A stretch of DNA of 64,000 nt from Siderastrea siderea. Lineage: Eukaryota; Cnidaria; Anthozoa; Scleractinia; Rhizangiidae. This document shows positions 40,056 to 51,868 of this stretch, in pieces (position 1 is the stretch's first letter; each line of letters opens with the position of its first letter). Under the pieces are notes generated by a model. That model had not been told where the DNA came from. It saw nothing but the letters and a program-made list of their open reading frames with translations, and ran no database searches. The stretch spans positions 74,213,770-74,277,769 of the forward strand of contig OZ034969.1 of NCBI GenBank assembly GCA_964030785.1, in the 5' to 3' direction. The position numbers and the translations under genes are program-made.

Positions 40056-40374
40056 TTGGAGAGGGCGGCGGTGCTGGCGGGGGTGTGAGAGGCCTCTTGA
40101 ATTCGTACCTCCAATAGGCACAACAGAAATCAAGGCCCTCTATAAACCACCCTGTGGTCAGCTGTGGGTAACAACCGGGGGTCCAATGCTGACGTACGTA
40201 GGTGGCTCGTGCTGCCTGGGCTGCTCGTCTCAGTCTCTTTCTCTCCTCCTCTAACAGCTCCCCAAACTCAGTAACGCCTTCGTCGAACACCCACTCCTTC
40301 TTGATTTCCGCTAAAATTTGTTCCACTTGGAATGCCTCAAATTCTTCCAAAAGTTTCTCATGAGCAGAGTCCAT
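39961..40374 (-). CDS. Uncharacterised early protein
   Basis: 137 residues from the ATG 40374 (a GTG extension was dropped), about 32 bp after a minus-strand TATA box. The N-terminal half is alpha-helical and charged (AHEKLLEEFEAFQVEQILAE, then EERKRLRRAAQAARATYVRQ), followed by a Trp/Tyr/Cys-rich stretch (GWFIEGLDFCCAYWRYEFK) and a Pro-rich, basic C-terminus. No family recognised. Its end overlaps the acidic early gene in another frame; the two could be one spliced transcription unit, as in adenovirus early regions. Divergent from PolB. Confidence 0.5.
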   Translation of the reverse strand: MDSAHEKLLEEFEAFQVEQILAEIKKEWVFDEGVTEFGELLEEERKRLRRAAQAARATYVRQHWTPGCYPQLTTGWFIEGLDFCCAYWRYEFKRPLTPPPAPPPSPNASHKTCPTMLPLHLPQHQMPHDIPTKRRGR

Positions 40375-40405
40375 CTTGAGATGACTCACCTCGAGGGTCG
40401 ATCTG

Positions 40406-40530
40406 TTTTATAGTCTCTGGGATCATTCCCCTCAAAGCCTGATGGTCCATCTAGGGAGGGGGGAGGGGGGTCCCCCCACCCTCGTTGTCCCACAATACTT
40501 TGCGAGGGATGACTCGTTTCCCTATAAAAG
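40406..40530. promoter_or_regulatory. Right bidirectional early promoter
   Basis: A minus-strand TATA (TATAAAA, complement of 40406-40412) faces the early genes and a plus-strand TATA (TATAAAAG, 40523-40530) lies 41 bp before the PolB ATG. Between them, the block GGGGAGGGGGGTCCCCCC (about 40457-40476) with CACCCTC, then ACTTTGCG, matches the left promoter at 20516-20565. Confidence 0.7.
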
Positions 40531-40563
40531 CCGAGCACCGACCTCCAGCTAGTTCATCTGATC

Positions 40564-43500
40564 ATGGCTCCTGAGTCAGACGAGCCAGGCCCAAGTGGCC
40601 TGACCACTGAAGAGATTTTGACCTTGCTACACCTCAACACCTCGGACTCTGAGAAAGAAGAGACGGCAGCGAATTCCTGTGATGAACCTTTGTTATGCCC
40701 TGAAGAGATGCCTTGCAGTTACGAGGATGAAATCTGTCAAGAGGCGTTGGATCGTTTCGAACGGCAACGTGCCTTTCAAACCAACCTCCTTGAACAAAGC
40801 GGTGGAGGTATGGATGCTGGTGCGGAGGGCGCCTTCGAATTTGAGTTAGGCAATTATGTGGACCGTATCAGCGCGCGAATGGGTGTTCGTGAACGTCATT
40901 TCAACACCCGTTTACGCCAAACGGGGAACTTGATTCCAGATCAAGACATCCCTCGAGCCCTACGAGATGGTTTACATCGAGCGGTGAATCAAGTGTTAGC
41001 CACCACGCCTGACCTCCACGATCAAGATCGCCTCTACTTCACGATCGGTTCGAACCGATTACACAACAACTTTCAGGGCTGGGGATTACGTGCTGGTGAA
41101 TGGCGTCAAGGAGGTGAACGTTTGGATGGCCTCTTCCATCGATTGGCTCAAGCCCTCAACAGCAATGAACAATTCGAAATGGATGACTCATTTCAATTAT
41201 CCATCACCCAAGTCCATCATCCCCCTCAGGGAACTGGCAAACCGCGTCGTGGCAAACCCGGCCATCCTGCCATGCAACTATTGACGAGTCAGAAACGAAG
41301 CGTCATCAGAATTAACAATAGAGATGAACTCTGTTGTGCTAGAGCCCTCGTCACTGCTAAAGCCAGAGTGGACCGGCACCCAAAATGGGAATCGATTCGA
41401 AAAGGAGGGAAACTTCAAAGAACCCTGGCTCTAGAGCTCCAAAATGAAGCCAAGGTGCCCTTGGGTCCTTGCAGCTACGATGCTTTGACGGCCTTCGGTG
41501 AGGCCCCGTCCCTGGCCCATTACCAGATCATCCTGGTGGATGCTCACCGGTCGTTCCACATCACCACCTTTGGAGACACCCAAGACAAACAATTGATTTT
41601 GCTCCACGACCATGACCATTACGATGTCATCACTCGTTTACCAGGGTTTTTCGGGTCCAGTTATGTATGTGCCCACTGTTGGAAACCCTACAACACCCAG
41701 GGACAGCATCGCTGCAACAAGAACAAGCAATGCAGGGCCTGTCGCCAAAAAGAGTGCCCTGATTTCCAGGCAGCTTACCCTAGAGGCCAGAAAGCCACAC
41801 GACGTTGCCCCAGTTGTCATCGGGACTTTTTCGGAGACACTTGTTTCGAAATGCATCTCGGCAAGGACCACACTGGCAAAACGAACCCACAGTCCTCCGA
41901 ATGCTTTCATCGCCGTCGCTGTCCTAACTGTCTTAAACAGGACGTTGGATTACAAAAGATTGCAAGGCACCAATGCGGGTACGTGGAGTGCCCTTCTTGC
42001 CATGAGTACGTGCACGGTGAAACCCATCTTTGTTTTATTCAAAGACCCACAAAGCTTCAAGAAAAGAAAAGAAAGAGGAAACGTCAAGGAGGCCCTCGCG
42101 CCAAACGAGGAGCAGCCGCGGAGCCTGAAACCGCACCGGAGGAGGAGGATGAGGAGGAAGATGTGGACGACCTGCCACCCTTGCACGTGTTTTTTGATAT
42201 TGAAGCCATGCAACCCCACGAACAACACATTGCTAATCTCATCGTGGCCGAAACCGAAGACGACGATCAACCTATTCGCTTCCCAGGCGAATATTGTACC
42301 CGAGATTTTCTCGAATGGCTGGATACACTCACGTTGAACGACACCCGACAAGTCAATGTCTTAGCTCATAATTTCCAAGGGTACGATGGTTACTTTGTGG
42401 TTCATCAATACCATAGTGACAACCGGATCGTCGAACAGCTCCGGAACGGGTGTAAACTCTTGGAAGTCAAACACGATCGCATCCGATTCATCGATTCTCT
42501 CAGCTTTTTCCAGATGCCTTTGTCCGCCTTTCCCAAAACCTTTGGATTAACGGAATTGAAAAAAGGCTACTTCCCACACAAGTTCAATATCCCAGAACAC
42601 CAAACGTACGTGGGCATCGTCCCGGCCCTCGATTACTACATGCCTGAAACCATGTCTCCCGAAGGCAAGCAAGCCTTGGAAAAGTGGCATCAAGAGCAAC
42701 GTGCCAATAACATGGTGTTTGACTTCCAGAAAGAATTGGTTGAGTACTGTGAATCAGATGTGCGTCTCTTGAAACAAGGATGTCTGACTTTCAAACGGTT
42801 GTTTGAAGCTCAAGCGGGTTTCAACCCCTTTGACCACATCACCATTGCTTCCGCCTGCAACATGGATTTACGTATGAACCGGATGATCCCTAACAGTATT
42901 GCCAGTGAACCCACCCTTGGTTGGAAAAACCGCATCAATCACTCCAAAGTGTCCATCGAATGGCTCACTTGGTGTATCCAAGAACAGTCTCAGGACATTC
43001 AACATGCCAGAAATGCCGGCGAGTATCGCATCCCCGGCACAAACTTCCGTGCGGATGGTTACTGCCACGACACCCAGACCGTGTACGAATTTCAAGGTTG
43101 TTTCACCCATGGCTGCCCCACCTGCTATCCAAACCGCCACGAAAAACATGCCCGTCACTATAATCGAACCATGCAAGATATCTACGAAATCTCGCAACAC
43201 AAGGTCCAACAGTTAAGAGAACAAGGGTACACTGTGATCCAAATATGGGAATGCGAATGGAAACGTCTCAAAGAAACCAACCCAGAGATCCGATCCTTCG
43301 CCGACAACCTGGGCTTCACGGAACCTCTCAATCCCCGCGACGCTTTCTGTGGAGGTCGAACCAATGCCGTGAAACTGTACCATCAGGTGACCCCCAACCA
43401 AAAGATCCATTACATCGATGTCACCTCCTTGTACCCTTGGGTCAACAAAACCTCTGTCTACCCCAAAGGACATCCTACCTTCATTTCACAACCGGGTCAC

Positions 43501-44703
43501 ACGAACATCCAAGAGTACTTTGGGCTCATCCAATGCAAATTCCTGCCTCCACGTGACCTCTACCATCCCGTCCTGCCTTACCGCCATGACAGCAAACTGC
43601 TCTTTCCACTCTGTGCCAGTTGTGTGAAAGACGAAATGCCCAAACGACCCTGAGAAAGAACAGCCGAATGCAACCACACCGACGAGCAACGCGTCCTGAC
43701 TGGCACGTGGTGCAGCCCAGAATTAGACAAAGCGGTGGACTTGGGATAGGAAGTCGAGTACATCTACGAAGTTTGCCATTTTGAAGAAACCTGTCAAGGT
43801 CTCTTCCGAGACTACGTCAACACTTGGTTGAAAATCAAGCAAGAAGCCAGTGGGTGGCCCGCCGGGGTAGAAACAGAACAACAAAAACAAGCATACATCC
43901 AGGATTATTACAAGCATGTGGGCATCCAGCTGGAGTACGACAAGATCCAAAAGAATCCAGGGTTACGTACCCTTGCGAAGATTATGCTCAATTCCATGTG
44001 GGGCAAGTTTGGACAACGGCTCAACAAGACCCGAGCCCAAGAATTTGATGACCCCCAAGCCTTTCATCGGTTTTTGGACAGCGATACCTTGGGTGTACGT
44101 CATGTCTCCATTATGAATGACCAAATGGTGGAGGTACTCTACCAGTACCAAAAGGAAGACATCCCCGTCTCACCCAACCTGAACATCTTCGTGGCATGTT
44201 TTACCACCTGTTGGGCCCGTCTCAAGCTGTACGAGGCATTGGAACAGTTGGGAGAACGTGTCCTCTACTACGACACCGACTCGGTCATCTACTGGACACA
44301 CGAGAATCAGTCCAACCCGACCTTGGGGAATTACCGCGGCGAGTTTACCAGTGAATTGGACGACAACGATTTCATCATTGAATTTGTGTCGGGTGGTCCC
44401 AAGAATTATGGCTACCAAACCAAGAAGGGAAAGATCGATTGCAAAGTGAGGGGTTTTCGCCTCAACAGCGAAGGAAAAACGCAATCAAATTATGATGTCA
44501 TGCGTCAAAACGTATTGGATGAAATCCAGAAGCCACTCCTGAAACCGCGCCAAACACCAGTCCACAAAACCTACCAGATCGTGCGGAATCCTAAAACCTA
44601 TGAACTGTACACGTATCTGGAAAAGAAACAATACCAGCTGGTGTACGACAAGAGAGTGGTAGATCCAAACACCTTCGAGACTTACCCCTATGGCTACCTA
44701 TGA
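40564..44703 (+). pseudogene. PolB: Protein-primed family B DNA polymerase, two stop codons
   Basis: One frame of 1,380 codons from the ATG 40564, broken only by TGA at 43651-43653 (codon 1030) and TAG at 43747-43749 (codon 1062). The N-terminal part has Cys-rich zinc-finger blocks (CPSCHRDFFG, HQCGYVECPSCHEY). Exonuclease: D545/E547 in FFDIEAM, NFQGYD at 603-608, YCESD at 728-732. An endonuclease-like YEFQGCFTHGCPTCYPNR block follows. Polymerase motif A DVTSLYP (952-958), B KIMLNSMWGKFGQ (1139-1151), C YYDTDS (1235-1240). Both stops fall between motifs A and B. In Polintons it replicates the linear DNA with a protein primer. Last gene before the right TIR. Confidence 0.95.
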
Positions 44704-44878
44704 GATGCCTTCTTCGTCGCCCTCCTGCCATCATACTGTGATGTTACTTGCTTGCTTGGACCTCCTCCATTGGATCGCTTACAACATTATCTTCTGAGTT
44801 CACCATGACACTGTCCACAACATCGCGTGGAATGAAACAAAGATCCTGATTTGAATGGAACACTCATCAAATGGATTT

Positions 44879-45340
44879 CGTTTGTAAAACCCAAGGAAAT
44901 CTGGAATTACATTATTTTTTATTTTCCAACATGGCGTCTTTTCTTTGAGTCAATGGACCTCCCCCGGTGCCTGAATTGGACTTTGGACTTTGAGCCCACG
45001 TTCCTCAGCGGTTTTTCCCCACCCTGAGCCTGCGATCTATTTTTCCTACTGGTCAGTGGTTTCCCACCCTAGCCAGAGGGCACGTCATGTCAGCGTCACG
45101 AAATGTCTTCTCTTTTCTTTATCTGAGCCAACGATCCCTTTTTCCCACTGGTCAGCGGTTTCCCACTCCAAATCACGTGACCTCCGCATTTCCGGTCACT
45201 TCCGGTTCCGGTGACGTCATTTCCGGTTGAGCCCGCATGCCCCTTAGCAACCAAATTGGTCAGCGGTTGCCTTTCCGGTTAGCAACAGTGAGAACCAATC
45301 AGAAGCCAGCTAATTCCCCATATGGGCCCGACTTACTACT
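44879..45340. repeat. Right terminal inverted repeat
   Basis: Reverse complement of 19013-19475 with about 15 differences, ending CGACTTACTACT. It carries the same CCGGAA, TGACGTCA and CACGTG sites. The 175 bp between the PolB stop and this repeat (44704-44878) show no feature. Confidence 0.95.
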
Positions 45341-45346
45341 ATCTTT
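45341..45346. repeat. Target-site duplication ATCTTT, right copy
   Basis: Identical to 19007-19012. Confidence 0.95.
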
Positions 45347-47283
45347 TCTCATGAACACAATTTATGGGTGATTCATTTTTGGACCAAAATATGTAATTTT
45401 CCCTTCCCACTGGTCCCCTGGTTCCTCCCCTGCTCCCAGAGGTTTTTCTTTCTCTTTTCACAAACAAAATTCAACCACAAAGCAGCTCTCAGTATGTCCA
45501 CTGTCAGACCAAACATGTAATTTTCCCTACCCATCTTAAGAACAAGATGTGTAATTTTTCCTACTCATTTTCAGAACTGACAAAACATAACTGTCACCCC
45601 GAATCAATTACCATTTTCAGACCTGACTCTTAAGTCAACAACCATTTTCAGACCAAAATGAAAAACCATACCCATTTGGGTTGCACCAATCTATACATGG
45701 AGTTTGTTCTCTGCCCCCAGCCCCCCCCTGCCCCCTTCCAAAAAAAGGGCCCAAAGCAAAATTACATTAATATGTACGTACTCCGGCCTTCATTTTCAAA
45801 ATACTGATTATAATCTGTCTCAATGACAGCTGGATTCCTGCGAACAGAGGTAAATTTCTCTTCATCTGTCTCTAGGACATAGCAGGTGGTATCTTATCGC
45901 CGGATTTGGGGATTGCACGACAGCAAAATATTTTCTCGCCCAGCTGGCATTGGTACACAGTTTAAATGCACCTAAATTTTGAGCCCAAGATTGTTTACGT
46001 GCAAAACAACAAACAAACACAGTCACTAGTAACACTTTGCGATGTAGACAGATACATTCAACGAGATTCAAATACATTCAACAAGAACTGTAACCTCTGT
46101 TTTCGGCTATGTTCAAAATTTGAGTTGGATTTCCTGCCGCTGTTGCTGCGAGTATGAAAACCGTACTCACACAGGAACTATAATGGCTACATGTATAAGA
46201 AGCTTTGCTTTACTCTAGTCAGTCTAGTTAGTAAGGCATAACAACAAACATCGATAAGTGTACAAAAGGGCTGCAAAGGACAACAAAAATGTCTCAAATG
46301 AAGTGGTAACGCATTTATTAACAATTATACGGCGAACTTTTACACTGTAATGAATAAATAAGCTTAAACGCTCACCAGTAAACTTTACCAATTCGGTCGT
46401 GCCATTGCTGTCGGTCGAATATCATCTGAGATTTCGCAGTCCGATTCTGTGGCAATTAGCTCAAACTGGTATGGCTCTACGTTCAATGTCACAGGTTTGA
46501 GCTCCTCGGCCATTTTCAACGCAAAGAAAACGGATGAAAACACAGAATTTTCCAAAAAATTACAACAATATACTCTTCAATACTCGCCTTTGAATCTTGA
46601 GCTATCTTTCCCTGCTCATCAACAGTGACGTCACAGAATCAGAGGTCGTTTCCATTCCTTCCATTTAAGCGCGCGGTCATTTCAGAAACGATTTCGTGAA
46701 ACCTTCGGATATCTTCGTACTTTTGGCTTTATTACTCCTTTTAAGGTCTCAAGAAGGAAAATTTCGGTCCAGTTTGGCTTTATAATGATTTCTTTTTGTG
46801 TCAAGATGCGTTTAAACGGCTTAAGCGGAATTATCAAAATTTGGGTTTTTTTGACCTTTAAGCCCTCGATAGAAACTAAAATGTGAGTTACTCACCTTGA
46901 AATCGGTTAGTCTGTTTACAACCATCTTGAATCGAACAATTATCCACCATCAACTATCAACTTCTACCAAAGCAAATCGGGGTTGAGCCTCATTTATCGT
47001 AAGCGAAGTAGTCCAAAAGAATAGCGTAATAAACCATTTTTGCGTATGATAACCTGCAACTCTTGGCACATCCCTCAACGTAATTTGAAAATGGCCGCCT
47101 CGCCGGTTAGAGAGCCATGCGACCGGGCCGCTTTCATGAGGTCATGTGATTTACAACGGCACGCTTGAAAATTGCAGGCGCGCGTTACCAGTGACCATGC
47201 ACATGCACCGATTCTTTCCTGGAGTGTTTATCTCCGTGGAATCTCGTGTTGTTTATGTGCGCCATAAAGGAAAACATGGAAGC
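45347..47283. other. Host flank with degenerate short repeats
   Basis: 45400-45680 holds loosely repeated phrases (TGTAATTTTCCCTACCCA, CCATTTTCAGACC) of minisatellite type. One short coding candidate is listed separately (46385-46513). Otherwise nothing is recognised up to the start of the satellite. Confidence 0.5.
46385..46513 (-). CDS. Possible first exon, unassigned
   Basis: A minus-strand frame of 42 residues from the ATG 46513 to a stop at 46385, starting MAEELKPVTLNVEPYQFELI and continuing with an acidic ESDCEISDD stretch. The stop codon lies in GGTAAAG, a plausible splice donor, so this may be exon one of a spliced gene. The PYQFE motif reminds me of N-termini of cnidarian P2X7-like zinc-domain proteins, many of which are repetitive, but there is no second exon in reach to test it. 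Confidence 0.25.
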   Translation of the reverse strand: MAEELKPVTLNVEPYQFELIATESDCEISDDIRPTAMARPNW

Positions 47284-50200
47284 TGCTTTCTGGGACTAAT
47301 TCAAGCCCTGAAAAAGTGTAGCATTTCTTAGTATCGCCAAATTCTAAAAAAAATAGCGCCAAATTGATTGTTTTTTGGTGCCCCAAGGGGATCTGAGGTG
47401 CTTTTATGCTGGGGCCATTGCACCAATATGAGCACTTTTTCGAGAGACCCACCCCTTCGTTGCACCAATATGAGCACCTTTTGGAGGGACCCACCCCACC
47501 CCTCTCAAAGCTGAGATTTCCACCTTATCGACAAAATCGCAGACTTTCTACAGAATAAACGTTTCTTTCTGATAGCTTCGAGGGATTTGCATTTTTTGGG
47601 CCTCTTGGGAACATTTTTAGCGCACCTGAGCACGCGCAACACCTTTTTTAGCCTCTGGGTATGCCCCAAAATAAGGTTTTTCCCTTAGGATCGCACATAT
47701 CGCGCAATCTTTGTACTTTTCAACAAAAGGAATTTTTTTCTCATGGTCCCAAAGGGTTTGAATGCATTTTTGACCTTTGTGCATGCAGCTGAGACCGCCA
47801 ATTAGCTTTTTGCTGCTTTTTGGGACTAATTCAAGCCCTGAAAAAGTGTAGCATTTCTTAGTATCGCCAAATTCTATAAAAATAGCACCAAATTGATTGT
47901 TTTTTGGTGTCCCAACGGGATCTGAGGTGCTTTAGTGCTGGGGCTGTTGCAACAAAATGAGCACTTTTTTGAAAGACCCACCCTACCCCTCTCAAAACTG
48001 AAGTTTTTACCTAGTGGACAAAATCGCAGAATTTCTACAGAATAAACATTTCTTTCTGATAGATTCAATGGATTTGCATTTTTTTTGGTGCCTCTTGGGA
48101 ACATTTTTAGCGCACCTGAGCACTCGCAACACCTTTTTTAGCCTCTGGGCATGGCGCAAAATGGGGTTTTTTCCCTAAGGATCGCACATATCGCGCATTC
48201 TTTGTACTTTTCAACAAAAGGGATTTTTCTGATGGTCCCAAAGGATTTGAACGGATTTTTGACATTCGTCATGCAGCTGAGACCGCCAATTAGCTTTTTG
48301 CTAATTGAAAAAGTGTAGCATTTCTTAGTATCGCCAAATTCTAAAAAAATAGCGCCAAATTGATTGTTTTTTGGTGCCCCAACGGGATCTGAGGTGCTTT
48401 TTTGCTGGGGCCGTTGCACCAATATGAGCACTTTTTCGAGGGACCCATCTTAAACTTCTCAAAACTGAGATTTCCACCTTATCGACAAAATCGCAGACTT
48501 TCTACAGAATAAACATTTCTTTCTGATAGCTTCAATGGATTTGCATTTTTTTGGGCCTCTTGGGAACATTCTTAGCGCCCCTGAGCACGCGCAACACCTT
48601 TTTTAGCTTCTGGGTATGCCCCAAAATGGTTTTTTTTTCTAAGGATCGCACATATCGCGCATTCTTTGTACTTTTCAACAAAAGGAATGCAGCTGAGACC
48701 GCCAAATACTTTTTGGCTGCTTTTTGGGACTAATTGAAGCCCTGAGAAAGTGTAGCAATTCTTAGTATCGCCAAATTGATTGTTTTTTGGTGCCCCAACG
48801 GGATCTGAGGTGTTTATATGCTGGGGCCGTTGCACCAAAATGAGCACTTTTTTGAGGTACCCACCCCACCCCTCTCAAAAATAAAATCGCAAACTTTCTA
48901 CAGAATAAACATTTTTTCTGATAGCCACGAGGGATTTGCATTTTTTGGGCCTCTGGGGAGCATTTTTAGCGCACCTGAGCACGCGCAACACCTTTTTTAC
49001 AATCTGAGTATGACTCAAAATTGGTTTTTTTCCCTAAAGATCGCACATATCGCGCATACTTTGTACTTTTCAACAAAAGGAATTTTTTCTGATGGTCTTA
49101 AAGGGTTTGAATGCATTTTTGACCTTTGTGCATGCAGCTGAGACCGTCAATTAGCTTTTTCCTGCTTTTTGGGACTAATTCAAGCCCTAAAAAGTGTAGC
49201 ATTTCTTAGTATGGCCAAATTCTATAAAAATAGCTCCAAATTGATTGTTTTTAGTGCCCCAACCTGATCTGTCGTGCCTTTATGCTAGGGCCGTTGCACC
49301 AAAATGAGCACTTTTTTGAGGGCCCCACCCCACCCCTCTTAAATATAAAACTTTTACCTTATCGACAAAATCGCAGACTTTCTACAGAATAAACATTTTT
49401 TTCTGATAGCCCCGAGGGATTTGCATTTTGTTTTGGGACGCTAAGGAGCATTTTTAGCGCACCTGAGCACGTGCAACACCTTTCTTAGCCTCTGGGTATG
49501 CCCCAAAATGGTTTTTTTCTCTAAGAATCGCACATATCGCGCATTCTTTGTACTTTTTCAACAAAAGGAAATTTTTTCTGTTGGTCCCAAAGGGTTTGAA
49601 CAAACTTTGGACTTTTGTGCATGGAGCTGAGAGCGCCAATTAGCTTTTTGCTGCTTTTTGGGACTAATTCAAGGCCTGAAAAAGTGTAGCATCTCTTAGT
49701 ATCGTTAAAAGTAGCGCCAAATTGATTGTTTTTTGGTGCCCCAACGGGATCTGAGGTGCTCTTACGTTGGGGCCGTTGCACCAAAATGAGCATTTTTGGG
49801 GGGACCCACCCCATCCTCTCAAAACTAAAATTTCCACCTTAACGACAAAATTGCAGATTTTCTACACAATAAACATTTTTTCTGATAGCTCTAAAGGGAT
49901 TTGCCTTTTTTGGGGGCCTCTGGGGAGCATTTTTAGCGCACCTGAGTACGCACAACACCTTTTTTAGCCTTTGGGTATGCACCAACATTGGCTTTTTTCC
50001 CTAAGGATCGCACATAGCTCTCATTCTTTGCACTTTTCAACGAAAGGAATTTTTCTAATGGTCCCAAAGGGTTTGAATGCATTTTGGACCTTTGTGCATG
50101 CAGCTGAGAGCGCCAATTAGCTTTTTGCTGCTTTTTGGCGCTAATTCAAGCCCAGAAAAAGTGCAGCATTTCTTAGCATCGCCAAATTCTATAAAAATAG

Positions 50201-51868
50201 CGCCAAATTGATTGTTTTTGGTGCCCTATCGGGATCTGAGGTGCTTTTACGCTGGGGCCGTTGCACCAAAATGACCACTTTTGTTGGGGACCCACCCCAG
50301 CCCTCCCAAATCATCGACGAAATGGCAGACTTTCTACACAATACACATTTTTTTCTGATAGCCCCGAGGGATTTGCATTTTTTTGGCCTCTGGAGAGCAT
50401 TTTTAGTGCACCTGAGCAGGTGCAACACCTTTTTTAGCCTCTGGGAATGCCCCAGATGGGGGTTTTTTCCCTAAGGATCGCACATATCGCGCTTTCTTTG
50501 TACTTTTCCACAAAAGGGATTTTCTTAAGATGGTTCCAAAGGGTTTAAATGCAATTTGGACCTTTGTGCATGCAGCTGAGAGCGCCAATTAGCTTTCTTA
50601 GCCTCTGGGATTGCCTAAAAATGTGTTTTTTTCCTAAAGATCGCACATACCGCGATTTCTTTGTAGTTTTGCACAAAATGAAATTTTTTTTGATAGTCCC
50701 AAAGGGTTTGAATGCATTTTGGACCTTTGTGCATGCAGCTCAGAGCGCCAATTAGCTTTTTTCTGCTTTTTGGGACCAATTCAAGCCTTGAAAAAGTGCA
50801 GCGTTTTTTAGTATCGCCAAATTCTATAAAAATAGGGGCAAATGGATTATTTTTTGGTGCTGCAACGGGATCTGAGGTGCTTTTATGCTGGGGTCGTTGC
50901 ACCAAAATCAGCACTTTTTTGAGGGACCCACCCCACTCCTCTCAAAACTGAAATTTCCACCTTATCGACAAAATCGCAGACTTTCTACACAAGAAACTTT
51001 TTTTTTCTGATTGCCCCCAGGGATTTGCATTTTTTGGGGCCTCTGGGAAGCATTTTAAGCGCACCTGAGCACGTGCAACACCTTCTTTAGCCTCTGGGAA
51101 TGCCGCAAAATGGGGTTTTTTCCCTAACGATTGCACATATCGCGTTTCTTTGTACTTTTGCACGAAGGGAATTTTTTTCGGATGGTCTCAAATGGTTTCA
51201 ATGCATTTTGGACCTTTGTGCATGAAGCTGAGAGCGCCAATTAGCTTTTTTAGCCTCTGGGAATACCTCAAAATGGGGTTATTTCCCTAAGGATCGCACA
51301 TATCGCGATTATTTTTCTAGTTTTGTGGAAAAGAAATTTTTTTCTGATGGTCGCAAAGGGTTTGAATGCATTTTGGACCTTTGTGCATGCAGCTAAGAGC
51401 GCCAATTAGCTTTTTTAGCCTCTGGGAATGCCTCAAAATGGGCTTTTTTCCCAAAGGATCGCACTTATTGCGAATTTTTTTTTAGTTTTGCGCGAAAGGA
51501 ATTTTTTTCTGATGGTCCCAAAGGGTTTCAATGCATTTTGGACCTTTGTGCATGCAGCGTAGAGCGGCAACTAGCTTTTTTCTGCTTTTTGGGACGAATT
51601 CTAGCCCTAAAAAAGTGCAGACGTTTTTAGTATCGCCAAATTCTATAAAAAAGCGCCAAATGGATTGTTTTTTGGTGCTGCAACGGGATCTGAGGTGCTT
51701 TTATGCCTGGGCTGTTGCACCAAAATCAGCACTTTTTTGAGGGACCCTACGCACCTCTCTAAAAACTGATATTTCCACCTTGTCGACAAAAACGCAGACT
51801 TTCTACACAATAAACTTTTTTTCTGATAGCCCGGAGGGATTTGCATTTTTTGGTGCCTCTGGGGAGCA
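47284..51868. repeat. Satellite array, first block
   Basis: Head-to-tail repeats of about 420-530 bp. Each carries GGGACTAATTCAAGCCCTGA, then TTAGTATCGCCAAATTC, GGATCTGAGGTGCTTTTATG, TTATCGACAAAATCGCAGA, CGAGGGATTTGCATTTT, GCGCACCTGAGCACG, CTAAGGATCGCACATATCGC and TTTGTGCATGCAGCTGAGA. A ~165-bp sub-block (CTCTGGGAATGCC to GCGCCAATTAG) is locally multiplied, for example at 50590, 51250 and 51410. Open frames inside are by-products of the repeat and carry no domain. Confidence 0.9.

Larger units (their letters stand above)
19013..45340. mobile_element. Polinton/Maverick (adintovirus-type) endogenous virus
   Basis: A complete linear unit of 26,328 bp with terminal inverted repeats starting 5'-AG, a 6-bp target duplication and the core Polinton gene set: protein-primed PolB, retroviral-type integrase, adenain-like protease, FtsK/HerA-type ATPase and major and minor capsid proteins. 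About 5.0 kb of its length is a later DIRS-type insertion, so the original element was about 21.3 kb. Accessory genes (SLOG, GRF, RING, PLA2, tRNA-like) complete it. Eight genes are broken, so this copy is a genomic fossil rather than a competent virus. Flank similarity of the two TIRs (roughly 97 percent by eye) suggests moderate age. Confidence 0.95.

Noticed and set aside
43651..43749. Programmed readthrough or splicing as explanation of the two PolB stops
   Set aside because: Two different stops 96 bp apart, no clear donor and acceptor flanking them, and lesions in many neighbouring genes make simple decay more likely.
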